The notes under the pieces: model-generated
Seen by the model: only the letters and a program-made list of their open reading frames with translations
What the model was told of the DNA's origin: nothing
Database searches by the model: none
Assembly: GCF_021347895.1 (NCBI RefSeq)
Contig: NC_067135.1
Location: 25,059,847-25,123,846, forward strand
Source: Acanthochromis polyacanthus
Lineage: Eukaryota; Chordata; Actinopteri; Pomacentridae
Length of the DNA: 64,000 nt
Direction of reading: 5' to 3'
Translations under genes and position numbers: made by a program
In this document: positions 11,778-22,040 of the stretch, in pieces
Position numbering within the stretch: the first letter of the stretch is position 1
Layout: the number at the start of each line of letters is the position of its first letter

Positions 11778-13082
11778 TTCATGGGTTCACATTGAGAATG
11801 AGAGGATCAGGGAGCATGAGATGGATTGTCCTTCAGAGTCCAGACCTCAGCCCCACTGAGAACCTTTGGGATGTTCTGGAGAAGACTTTGACTCTCCCAT
11901 CGCCAATATAAGATCTTGGTAGGAAATTAATACAACCCTGGACAGAAATAAATGCAGTTACACTGCAGAAGCTTATCGGCACGATGCCACTGCAAACATG
12001 TTGTTCTCCTAGCTAAAGGCAGTCCAATAAAATATTAGAGTGTGCGACTTTTTTTGGCCATGCTGTCTATGTTCATTATATGAGTAGCTGCATTTTGTAT
12101 CTAAATTATTTACTAATAAACTTAACAGCTTAGTCATGATTATTTTGAATAAATCTGAAACACAGGAAACATGGCTGGCTTGTAAAGCAAACATTTAAAG
12201 GAACACAGGACTTATGGTTCTATAGGAACAAATGTTGTGTAATTAAATGGAATCTCGTCTTTCAACCTGCTGAAGGTATTTTTACTCATAAACAAGTAGA
12301 TTTGCTGTCTTTGATCCTGGTTCACCCGGAAGGAGGAGTTACACACAGGAATGTGTTTGAAGCTCACAAATGGACAAATGTTGTGTTGTTTGTTAAGCTT
12401 TGTACAAACAACAAATTGTAGAATTCAAATTGTTCTGATTCTGATGGTGATTGTTTTTTTTCCCCCGTTTCAGAACTGATACTTTAGAGAGCTGTAGGGA
12501 AAGTGAATCCGAGCTCTGAGGTAAATTTGAATCTTCCTACACTGAGTAGTTGACTCCTGAAGCAGGGAAGAGACAAACACAGAGACGAGGTCAAATGAAT
12601 CTTTACATTTAGTTTCTGTTCACAGTTTCAGCTTCAACTTGAAAAGAAGGGTGTAGCTGACAAATATGAACCCGTCTTACGTCGCGAACAAGCCAGACAA
12701 CAATAGAGGAGTGTAGATTTTATTTTATGAGAACCACCTGACACTCCTTATGTTGTGAAGCAAACTAATAAGTTCAAAACTGAAACCGTCTCATCGCTTG
12801 ATGAGGTTGTGGAAGAGCGGCTGTTCACTGAAGACAAATACAACAATGTGTTGTTATCTTTGAGTAATTTTGGCTTTTTTTTGTCTTAGAGTTTCTTTGG
12901 TGCATTCAGTGTATGACAAAAAGACATGTTGCAGTGGATGCGTGTTGCTTATTTGTTAAGGAAATAGTTCAGTTACAAAATTTTTATCTATCATCTGTTT
13001 TCACATGACCTGAGTCTGCAGCTGATGACTATCAGCTCCATTTTATCAAAGAATTTAGACACTTCCTGTTCTGGATCTCTGA

Positions 13083-13370
13083 GGTTAGCACCATTGCCTT
13101 GCTGCTAGAAGATCCCTGGTGTTCTCCCTGTACATGTGTGGGTTTTCTCAGGGTTCTCCGGCTTCCTCCAACAGTCCAAAAACATGCTGAGGTTAATTGG
13201 TGATTCTGAATTGCTCATAAGTGTCAATGTGAGGGTGATTGTTTTTACATAGACTGTTACCTGTCCAGGTGTCCCCATCCTTCACTCTCAGTCAGCTGAG
13301 ATAGACTCCAGCCCCCCATGACCCTGATGAGGATGAAGTGGTGTGTAGATAATGGACGGATGTTCTGGAT
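13083..13370 (+). mobile_element. tRNA-type SINE (DANA/V-SINE-like), partial
   Basis: A degenerate tRNA-like head (AGCACCATTGCC, GATCCCTGGT) is followed by the fish SINE core (GTTCTCCCTGTACATGTGTG, CCAACAGTCCAAAAACATG) and a tail (CTGAGATAGACTCCAGCC, GATGAGGATGAAGTGG). The same SINE in unit B lacks its first about 170 bp. Confidence 0.65.
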
Positions 13371-14149
13371 CTGTGATTAAATAAAACCCAAATGAACTAA
13401 CTTTTTGCAACTTGGGCTGAGAAAAAGGCCCAAAACGTTGCTGATAGGGAATCTTGTCTCACTTGGGTCATTTGAGAATGGGAGGACATTTTACGCTCTA
13501 CACATCAAACTTGAAATAATCCATGTTCAAAATCCTAAAACATGCAGCTGTTGTTTTTATAATTATTGGAACGTGTGTCCCACAACAATCCTGTTAGCAT
13601 AGCCTTTTAATCTGGTAAAAGAAGAAGAAAACAATGAATCACATGAAAAGCTGGAATTAATATCATCAAACAGTTTTCCTAAAGAATTGGTAGAGACAAG
13701 CTATGTCCTGTCTTCTATTTTCATATTTTCATCCCATTGTCAGCCTTGATTGAACGTCTCACTCTACCTCATATCATCAGGATCAGTCTAATTCTTTGGA
13801 CTGTTTTCCATCAGTCAGTTTGTCCTCTTGGTCAGCAGTAACAGCTAGCTAAATATCTAGCTTCTACTGCTGAGTAAAAGCTAACATTAGCATGGATTAG
13901 CATCCCTGTTACTGTGATTAGAGTAGGGTTAGCAAACAACACAGAAAACATGGAATAAAAATGGTACCATTGATGTGTAAGCTGACTTAATCAAGCCTTT
14001 GATCGTTTGTTGATAAATATGGAACAGAAAATTGTAGAAGAGAAGGATTATTTTTCAAAAATGTTGAAGCCCAAATGTCCTCCAGTTCTGGAACGACCCT
14101 TATCTGTTCAATTTAGTCCAGCTAATTAGTATTTTATATAATTCAGGGC

Positions 14150-14377
14150 CTCCGGCTTCCTCCCACAGTCCAAAAATATGCTGAGGTTAATTGGTTACTC
14201 TAAATTGCCTGTAGGTGTGAATGTGAGTGTGATTGTGTGTCTGTATATGTAGCCCTGTGACAGACTGGTGACCTGTCCAGGGTGTCCCCTGCCTTCACCA
14301 GAGTCAGATGGGATAGGCTCCAGCACCCCCCGCGACCCTAGTGAGGATAAAGCGGTGTATAGAGAATGGATGGATGG
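14150..14377 (+). mobile_element. SINE (DANA/V-SINE-like) with 12-bp target duplication
   Basis: It starts CTCCGGCTTCCTCCCACAGT and ends in GGATGGATGG. The flanks ATAATTCAGGGC (14138-14149) and ATAATGCAGGGC (14378-14389) are a slightly decayed duplication. The homologous place in unit B (about 17496-17507) has a single copy of this site and no SINE, so the insertion is younger than the duplication. Confidence 0.8.
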
Positions 14378-14640
14378 ATAATGCAGGGCTGTAACCACAA
14401 TATTTAAATTAGCTTGGTAAATTTGTGTAATTCAAAAACATGGTTACTTCTTAACAGTTATATTCAATTTGTATATTATTATTATCGGGCCAAAATTTAA
14501 ATGTAAACCCTGAAACTTGTTAAGTACATTTTTAAGGCTCCTCCTATTAGTGGACTGGAAAGAACAAGTTTTTTTTAAAGTGCTAAATGAATAAAGTTAT
14601 TGTTATTATTACAACTTTGACTGTTAGCACCAGAATATAT

Positions 14641-17600
14641 GTTCATTACATGATCCTGGTGTTGCACTTATTCCATAATAAACTTAACAGCTTTATCATG
14701 ATGCTGTCATATTTGAAGTAAATCTTAAACGCGAAGCAACCAACAATGTAATAAAGTCAAAAACAAAATAAATTTTTTGAGCCAAAAAAGTAATAACATT
14801 CTGTCAACAATGTAATAATTTATTGTGTCATTGGTTGGTTGTTACATGAATGACGTAGCATTACAAACATCCTTTGAAAATGTAATAACTGCAGCCAATA
14901 ATGTAGAAATACATAAAAAGGACTGCTTTTATTCTCTTGTATATCAGAGAACCTATAGAACTAAACAGAAGATGACTGTAATGAAGCTCTGACAGGATGC
15001 TTCTTAGGTGAGGAAAGCCTGGATTCTTCTCAATAATGTAGATTTTGGACAGTACAAAGTTACGGACATTTACTGGAAGAAGTACCATCAGTATTATGTT
15101 GATGCTTTCCCCTTAGTTCAGTCTGTAAATAATACATTATAGTTCCAGTACAGTTTTTTTTAAATAACTGAACCGGCACAGTTTTAAGTTTTTCCTTGAG
15201 AAATGTTAGAAAAAAGTTTTAATGAGATGTTTTCTGAGGAGAAAAATGCAGTAAATTCATTTGACAATGCAGCATCCAACAGAGACGCTGACATGGAATT
15301 ATGAATTTACATATCTGAGCAAATACACAATAATCTAAGTTAAGATTCTGCCCAACAAATAATTCTCAGATTGACTCTTATAACCATATTTAAGGAGAGT
15401 GAGCGCTACATGGGACTTGATGAACAAAAATGAAGACCGTCCTATGTAGCTGTTTTGGATGAGCAAACTGCACAAAAACTGCAAAATAATCTCTTATGTC
15501 CAAGAAAAGCAGCCCTATTGATGTTTTACTACATTATTGGTTGCTGTTTTTAAATTTCTAAAAGATTTTTTTGAAAGATTTTGTATTGCCAGGCCATTAA
15601 TGTATTAATTTATTGCATTATTGGCTGGTATTATGTTACTGGTTGCTGCACACATGAACCCTGGCAGGCTTTTAATGCAAACATTTACAGGAACACAGGA
15701 GTTATGGTTTCTCTAGAAATGGATCTTGTGTAATTAAATGGAATCTGGTCTTTCAACCTGCTGAAGGTATTTTTACTCATAAACAAGAGTAGATTTGCTG
15801 TCTTTGATCCTGGTTCACTCAGAAGGAGGATTTAGACACAGGAATGTGTTTGACAGGAACTTGAAAAGAAGGGTGTATCTGACAAATATGAACCCGTCTC
15901 ACATAGCGAACAAGCCAGACAACAATAGAGGAGTGTAGGTTTTATTTTATGAGCTGCACCTGACATGTTGTGAAGCAAACTAGTAAGTTCAAAACTGAAA
16001 CTCAAATCCTTTAATCCTGACCACAGATTGATGAATAGACCGGAAATGTTTGGTGAGGTTGTGGAAGAGCGGCTGTTCACTGAAGACAAATACAACAATG
16101 TGTTGTTATCTTTGAGTAATCATGGATTTTGGCTTGTTTTGCGTCTTTCTTAGAGTTTCTTTGCTGCATTCAGTGTATGACAAAAAGACATGTTGCAGTG
16201 GATGCGTGTTGCTTTTCTGTCAAGGAAATAGTTCAGCTACAAAACTTTTATCTATTATGTGTTTTCACTTGACCTCAATCTGCAACTGATGACTATCAGC
16301 TCCATTTTATCAAAGAATTTAGACACTTCCTGTTCTGGATCTCTGAGGTTAGACTGTTACCTGTCCAGGTGTCCCCTGTCTTCACTCTCAGTCAGCTGAG
16401 ATAGACTCCAGCCCCCCATGACCCTGATGAGGTTGAAGTGATGTGTCGATAATGGACAGATGTTCTGGATCTGTGATTGAATGAAACCCAAATGAACTAA
16501 CTTTTTGCAACTTGGGCTGAGAAAAAGGCCCAAAACGTTGCTCATAGGGAATCTTGTCTTAACTTATGGGTCATTTGAGAATGGGAGGACATTTTACGCT
16601 CTACACATCAAACTTCAAATAATCCATGTTCAAAATCCTAAAACATGCAGCTGTTGTTTTGTCTGGAGACTGAATCTAAAAAAAAAAAATAATAGGAGAA
16701 AAGAATGTTTTAAAATATTTTTGAAAATACCAAATGAGTCTGGAGCTCCTCTTAAAATGACATTTGTCTCTTGTCCCATCCTTCCGTTGACCAATTTCAG
16801 TCTCAAATAAAACACTTCAAATGAAATTTAAATCTCCTTTTTTGGTGTTTTTTTCATTCATGTCTCTTGTAGCTGTGGGAGCATTTTTTAAATAAACATA
16901 ATATTTAAAATTATAATTATTCTAATGTCTGTCCCACAACAACCCTGTTAGCACTTTTTAATCTGGTAAAAAAAAAAAAAAAAGAAAACAATGAATCACA
17001 TGAAACTCTAGAATTAACATCAAACAGTTTTCCTAAAGAATGTGTAGAGCAAAGCTGTGTCCTCTCTGCTGTTTTTCATATTTTCATCCCATTGTCAGCC
17101 ATGATTGAACGTCTCACTCTACCTCATATTATCAGGATCAGACTCATTCTTTTTGCTGTTTTCCATCAGTCAGTTTGTCCTCTTGGTCAGCAGTAACAGC
17201 TAGCGAAATATCTAACTTCTACTGCTGAGTAAAAGATCACATTAGCATGGATTAGCAACCATGTAACTGTGATTAGAGGGTTAGCAAACAACACAGAAAA
17301 CATGGAATAAAGATGATACCATTGATGTGTAAGCTGAGCCAATTAAGTCTTTCATTGTTTATTACCTATTACTGATGAATGTGGAGCAGAAAACTGTGAG
17401 AAGGATTATTTTTCAAAAATGTTGAAGCTCAAATGTCCTCCAGTTCTGGAATGACCCTTATCTGTTCAATTTAGTCCAGTTAATTAGTATTTTATATAAT
17501 GCAGGGCTGTAACCATAATATTTAAATTAGCTTGGTAAATTTGTATCATTCAAAAACATGGTTACTTCTTAACAGTAATATTCAATATGAGTACATTTGT

Positions 17601-17770
17601 ATTTTGTATATTATTATTATCGGGTCTTAATTTAAATATAAACCCTGAAACTTGTTAAGTACATTTTTAATGCTCCTCTTATTAGTGGACTGGAAAGAAC
17701 AAGTTTTTTTTTAAAGTGATGAATGAATAAAGTTATTATTATCATAACTTTCACTGTTAGCAATAGAATA
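14641..17770 (+). repeat. Upstream duplication unit B
   Basis: Second copy of unit A, with extra sequence at 14740-15640 that is AT-rich and includes several TAATAATTTATTG-like stretches. The SINE inherited from before the duplication is shortened here (about 16352-16470). No coding sequence is recognised. Confidence 0.7.
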
Positions 17771-18190
17771 TATGTTCATTACATGATCCTGGTGTTGCAC
17801 TTATTCCATAATAAATTTAAGTTTAATCAAGATGCTGTCATATTTGAAGTAAATCTTAACCACGTAGAAATCAATAAAGTAATAAAGCCAGTAACGTAAG
17901 AATGCTTTTGAGCCAATAAAATAATAGCATTTTGTCAGTAATGTAATAATTTCTTACATTATTGGCTGGTATTATGTTACTGGTTGCTGCACACATGAAC
18001 CCTGGCAGGCTTTTAATGCAAACATTTACAGGAACACAGGACTTATGGTTTCTCTAGAAATGGATCTTGTATAATTAAGTTGGAATCTCGTCTTTCAAGC
18101 TGCTGAAGTTATTTTTACCCACATAAACAGGAGTAGATTTGCTGTCTCTGATATCCTGGTTCACCCAGAAGGAGGATTTACATGCAGGAA
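17771..18190 (+). repeat. Upstream duplication unit C (partial), joins the promoter
   Basis: Third, short copy: GTTCATTACATGATCCTGG, then AACACAGGACTTATGG, then CTGGTTCACCCAGAAGG. After about 18180 the similarity to units A and B stops and the TATA-bearing promoter of the SAMD9L-like gene follows. The palindrome TTTCTCTAGAAA occurs here and in unit B, and is mutated in A. Confidence 0.7.
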
Positions 18191-18224
18191 TGTCAAACAT
18201 GTAGAAGGCGTGGCGTAAACTCTT

Positions 18225-18279
18225 TATAAACAGCATCCTCTGGCTCCTTCCTCATCCTCACCAGCTGGAACTCAAACAG
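18225..18279 (+). promoter_or_regulatory. TATA promoter and first exon of the SAMD9L-like gene
   Basis: TATAAA is at 18225-18230, with a GGCGTGGC GC-box-like motif about 15 bp upstream. Transcription would start near 18250-18260. The first, non-coding exon ends at CAAACAG|GTAACA (18279). A second non-coding exon fits 18556-18617 (TCCAG|AATCC to CTACAG|GTCAG). It contains a short upstream ORF starting ATGTGG that stops at the beginning of exon 3. I found no clear ISRE. Confidence 0.55.
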
Positions 18280-19599
18280 GTAACAAGATTCTGCTTAATA
18301 ATTTATTCATCAGTTAAATGATCTATGTGCTGCTAATTTACCTCAGCTTACCTACATTGGCTCAAACTATGTAATAGACGCTTCTGTTTTTATTCATTTG
18401 ACTGTTTCTGAAAATATCTACCTAATATCAGGACAAAAGATGATTCCTGTACATGTTTCTGCTCATGGATGATTTGATTCATTTTCTTAAATTAACAGAG
18501 TGTAATTATGAATGCTTTGTTGTTATTTATGAATTTTATGCACTTTGTTGTCCAGAATCCACAGTGTTACTAAGAGACTGATGTGGATAACAGACCTCAT
18601 CAGAAGTGCTTCTACAGGTCAGTGATTACATCCTAGCAAATCTATTAAGAGACCTTAATAAAGGGAACCGTTCTCTAACTTTAGTAATATAGTATTACTT
18701 TAAAAATCAGTAAAATATTCTGATGAATCACTAATTCTTAAGGTTTGAACAAGTACTTCTGGGTATTTTTATGTAATTATAAGCGCTTTATATTCATAAT
18801 TATCACAAAATTCATCAAGATTTAATCAACATTAACGTAAAATTATAACAAAAATTACAAAATTACTATTTAATGGTCGGAAAAGTCTGGTATTCCAGAA
18901 CTTTCTAGCCTCACAATTCCAATATTATGTCATGGCAAATTAAAATGAGCGTGTAGAAAATCCATCAGTTAATGTAATCTCTGGTACTGATTAAACATAC
19001 AGTATGTCTGAGCAGCAGATTCATTTTTTGTTATTTTTTTCTAACAATTACGGTTTAAATATGCTGCTGCGGATTATTATAAAATTCTATTTGATTTCTA
19101 GAAATCATCATCTGTCAGTGATGTAATGTCAATTTTAACATATCACAGAAATTACTTTTCAACTCTGCAGTCATACGCATGAATTAATCAGTTAATTTAT
19201 TCAACAAGATGCCGTGCAACTGGTTCCCACATTCTCAGGGAAAAAGTTCATCAGACTTGAAGGCATTTGCGTAAATGCTCACAAAACTAACAAATGGAAA
19301 TGCTTAGAGGCTTTAAAGTTAATTGATTGATCATCATCTTAGTGTTGATTAGCACGAACACAAAGCACAGCTGAGGGTAGCATAGTCAGAGTTTACATTT
19401 ATAATTATATTCACTACCGTAGTTACATTAACATTAAATGAATGGTAAATCCAGTCTAGACATTGTTAATGTGGTAAATGACTATTCTAGCTGGAAAGGG
19501 CTGATTTTTAATGGAATATCTCCATAGTGGTACAGAGGAACATTTCCAGCAACCATCACTCCTGTGTTCTAATGCTACATTGTGTTAGCTAATGGTGTT

Positions 19600-19865
19600 G
19601 AAAGGCTCATTGATGACTAGAAAACCCTTGTGCAGTTATGTTAGCACGTGGATAAAAGTGTGAGTTTTCATGGAAAATATGGGATAGTCTGGGTGACTCC
19701 AAATTTTTGACCGGTAGTGTACCCGAGCACCATTTCACAATATATCTCACACACGTCAGTAATGGTGAAGGGAACAACAAAAACCTTCCTAAAAAAACTT
19801 TGACAGACCCAGGCTCAGAGAAGGCAGCCGTCTGCCTCGACCAGTTGGGGAGTTGGGAATAACGA
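19600..19865. repeat. MITE end and LINE-tail fragment in intron 2
   Basis: TTTTTGACCGGTAGTGTA near 19710 is the end sequence of Tc1-type fish MITEs. 19795-19860 (GGCAGCCGTCTGCCTCGACC) resembles the 3' untranslated end of fish L2-type LINEs. Both are short fragments. Confidence 0.4.
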
Positions 19866-20009
19866 GATAAGTGAATGATTGCAGATTTTAATTGAAAATA
19901 AATAACACCAGTCTCTTATCATCTCCTCTTTAGGTATTTGAATGCTGCTGGACTATCTTCTTGAAGCAGACACAGAACTTTTCTAATTTTAAAATCAGAG
20001 GTTACAGTC

Positions 20010-22040
20010 ATGGAACATAGCTCAACAGAACCTGACAGCAGGGATGAGGAAGAATTAACAGCAAGGCTTTGCCAGTACTTGCATCAAAACCAAAATTCCA
20101 CCAATGCTCAGCTATTCTCTTTCCTGGCTCTACTGAATGCATATGTTCCTGAGTCTTACCTCCGGATGCACGAGTGCCAGCAAGTCCTTGGACCACCAGA
20201 TCCCATCCATGGAGGCCCTCCTTTTGAAGAAAGAATGAAGCCTTTTACCGTCATTATCAACACATCCAATCCTGATGAAATACGTATAATTAAGCCAGAG
20301 ATTGCACGGGAATTTGTCGACCGACTAGCAAAGTTGAGGATTACCAGAAGTACTACGGCAAAGAAATTAATGTCCTCACTTTGTGGAAATCTGCCTGAAT
20401 CATATATAATCCAGTTTATCAGAGATTTGCTGGTAAAGAGAGAAATGGGAGAGAAGGGTCGAGAGAAATTCTCAGCATTGATTACAGATATATTGGAGAA
20501 AGAGAACTTCTACCACGCTATCTCTGTCCTGAAAACCGCATCGACTAAATTCAGTCAGAACGCCATTTTCCCACAAACACTTGCTCGTCTGTATTTCATC
20601 CATTGCTGTTGCTATGACAGAGCTGAAGAATGGGCAGAGATCGCCATTGAAAGAGCTCCAACCAGCTCTTACACGGCAGACACCCTCGGACAAGTCTATA
20701 AGAACCGTTTGATGAGGACAGCCTGTCAACAGAGTGATGTTATAAACATGGCAATAAAAGCCTTTGAAGCATTTAACGATGTGGAGCAGAAAGCAGAAAG
20801 AGAAGAGGGTCCACAGATGGAAGGTGAAGAAGACGCTGCAACATTTTCAGAGTCCTTCAATAACAGAGGCCTGTTTGGTATCATTCAAATCGCAAAGATT
20901 GTCTTTGGTAAACTTAATGGGATCCTTCCTACAACTTTGCATCCAAACTTGAAAATGGAAGTCGAAGACAAGTTTGCCTTTTTTGAATGGTATCTAACCT
21001 ACTCCAAGGCAAACATGACAACCACAGAGCCAGGTTACTTCTGGAAGGATGTTGCGCTCTGCTACAAATACTACACAACAAAAACGGCATCTGAATCCAC
21101 CAGCTTTCCAGGTCTTCTCGACTGTCTCAATCACGGCCTTTTGACGTCAAAGGGAAGATGTGCCGGGTTTGAGGAGTCTGAGAAAACAGTGTCTGACCTC
21201 GAGGCCATCCGAGATGTCTTGAAAAGTGACTACGAGGAAAACGATGACGATGTCAGAGTAGCTGAGAGGTACGTTCTCTCCAACATCCTCCTGAGCAACA
21301 AGAAGCCTGATTCTCCTCAGCTGACCCCGGTGACAGAACTCCAGGCGATACTTCACAGGTTCCTGGGCACCGAAGTTGGACGTCAAAGACCAGAGTTTTG
21401 TCTGTTGGTTCTGCTGTTGTTTTGGCCCAGGGAACAACCTGAGGTGACACAAGAGGAGGATGATGAAGTAGATCTAGACGTCACAGCAGAGGATTGGTCA
21501 GAAATCCCAGAGGATGAGGACACTGCTGAAAAAAATGCCCCAGAAGAAGAGTCTGCACAACAATCTCCTGAAATCATGCTTGATCCAGACCTGGGAGAGT
21601 ATGTCACGCTAATGGAGAGAACATTTGAGGCAAAATATGCAAAGTACCTCCGAGGCCGGTACCTGTTGACTCTGTTTTTCCTGGGAAAGGGCTCTGGACT
21701 GAGCAGGTGGATTCACAAATCAAGATTGGATGCAATTGTGGAAGAAAAGGTGGACAGGGAGTTAGCTAATGAAGAGCATGAAAAGAACACGAAGAAAGTG
21801 AGACGGATCAATGACATCTGGTGCAATGGGGAAGTGTGGCATATCCCACAAATCAAAAACATCCTCCTCCCAGTCCGAGTGGAACAGGAAGTGTTTGTTT
21901 GTGCAGGGGGGCAGAGAATAAAGGCCAGAGTAGAAGCTAAACCAGACGGTTCAGGACTGAGCCCGATGCTTCACTATCTCGGCTTCACCATCCAGGGTCC
22001 TGTCGTCTTCAAAGTAGAAGCTCCTCAGAATGGACAATAA
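20010..22040 (+). CDS. samd9l: SAMD9/SAMD9L-like C-terminal-region protein
   Basis: Single coding exon of 676 codons; the exon begins at 19934 after CTCTTTAG, and the ATG has G at -3 and +4. The protein aligns in order with the part of SAMD9/SAMD9L after the P-loop NTPase. It has a helical segment (SFLALLNAYVPES, about 38-50), a TPR-like region with ARLYFIHCCCYDRAEEWAEI and SSYTADTLGQVYKN (about 190-235), the RGLFGIIQIAKIVFGKLN block (about 290), an acidic insert (about 480-525), FFLGKGSGLSRWIHK (about 553), and the C-terminal OB-fold-like region ending LHYLGFTIQGPVVFKVE. Missing are the N-terminal SAM, the AlbA-type nuclease, the SIR2-like and NTPase domains; full family members are near 1,580 residues. 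Family members are interferon-induced, cytosolic translation repressors with antiviral activity. This short form cannot carry the tRNA-cutting AlbA activity, and may be regulatory or a retained fragment. The frame is intact throughout. Confidence 0.88.
   Translation: MEHSSTEPDSRDEEELTARLCQYLHQNQNSTNAQLFSFLALLNAYVPESYLRMHECQQVLGPPDPIHGGPPFEERMKPFTVIINTSNPDEIRIIKPEIAREFVDRLAKLRITRSTTAKKLMSSLCGNLPESYIIQFIRDLLVKREMGEKGREKFSALITDILEKENFYHAISVLKTASTKFSQNAIFPQTLARLYFIHCCCYDRAEEWAEIAIERAPTSSYTADTLGQVYKNRLMRTACQQSDVINMAIKAFEAFNDVEQKAEREEGPQMEGEEDAATFSESFNNRGLFGIIQIAKIVFGKLNGILPTTLHPNLKMEVEDKFAFFEWYLTYSKANMTTTEPGYFWKDVALCYKYYTTKTASESTSFPGLLDCLNHGLLTSKGRCAGFEESEKTVSDLEAIRDVLKSDYEENDDDVRVAERYVLSNILLSNKKPDSPQLTPVTELQAILHRFLGTEVGRQRPEFCLLVLLLFWPREQPEVTQEEDDEVDLDVTAEDWSEIPEDEDTAEKNAPEEESAQQSPEIMLDPDLGEYVTLMERTFEAKYAKYLRGRYLLTLFFLGKGSGLSRWIHKSRLDAIVEEKVDRELANEEHEKNTKKVRRINDIWCNGEVWHIPQIKNILLPVRVEQEVFVCAGGQRIKARVEAKPDGSGLSPMLHYLGFTIQGPVVFKVEAPQNGQ

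Larger units (their letters stand above)
4977..12060 (+). pseudogene. Tc1/mariner transposase remnant, three pieces
   Basis: Piece 1 (about 4985-5570) starts with a Tc1 helix-turn-helix segment (LSQKGQIIGLHQAKK, TTQSIIKTWKDSGKPS) and continues into the DDE region (ESRFTLFQSDG-like). Piece 2 is 11156-11230 (PSMEFFFPDGMDMFQDD). Piece 3 (11778-12060) holds QSPDLSPTENLWDVLEKTL, the segment carrying the catalytic E of the DDE triad. The reading order is restored when the Harbinger element and the 11231-11777 insertion are removed. Many stops and frame changes are present, so it is an old fossil, but useful as the target that dates the insertions within it. Confidence 0.8.
12070..14640 (+). repeat. 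Upstream duplication unit A
   Basis: Unit A matches unit B (about 14641-17770) over most of its length in the same order. Landmarks: GTTCATTA then ATAAACTTAACAGC, AACACAGGACTTATGG, the GAACAAGCCAGACAACAATAG block, CAACTTGGGCTGAGAAAAAG, and ATGGATTAGCATCC-type text. It holds no convincing ORF. It carries two SINE insertions (13083-13370, 14150-14377). Confidence 0.75.

Noticed and set aside
18040..18070. TTTCTCTAGAAA as an interferon-stimulated response element
   Set aside because: It lacks the GAAANNGAAA layout of an ISRE; at best a STAT-type half-site pair, not enough to call.
21147..21607. Minus-strand frames inside the SAMD9L-like exon
   Set aside because: Shadows of the plus-strand coding sequence; no independent support.
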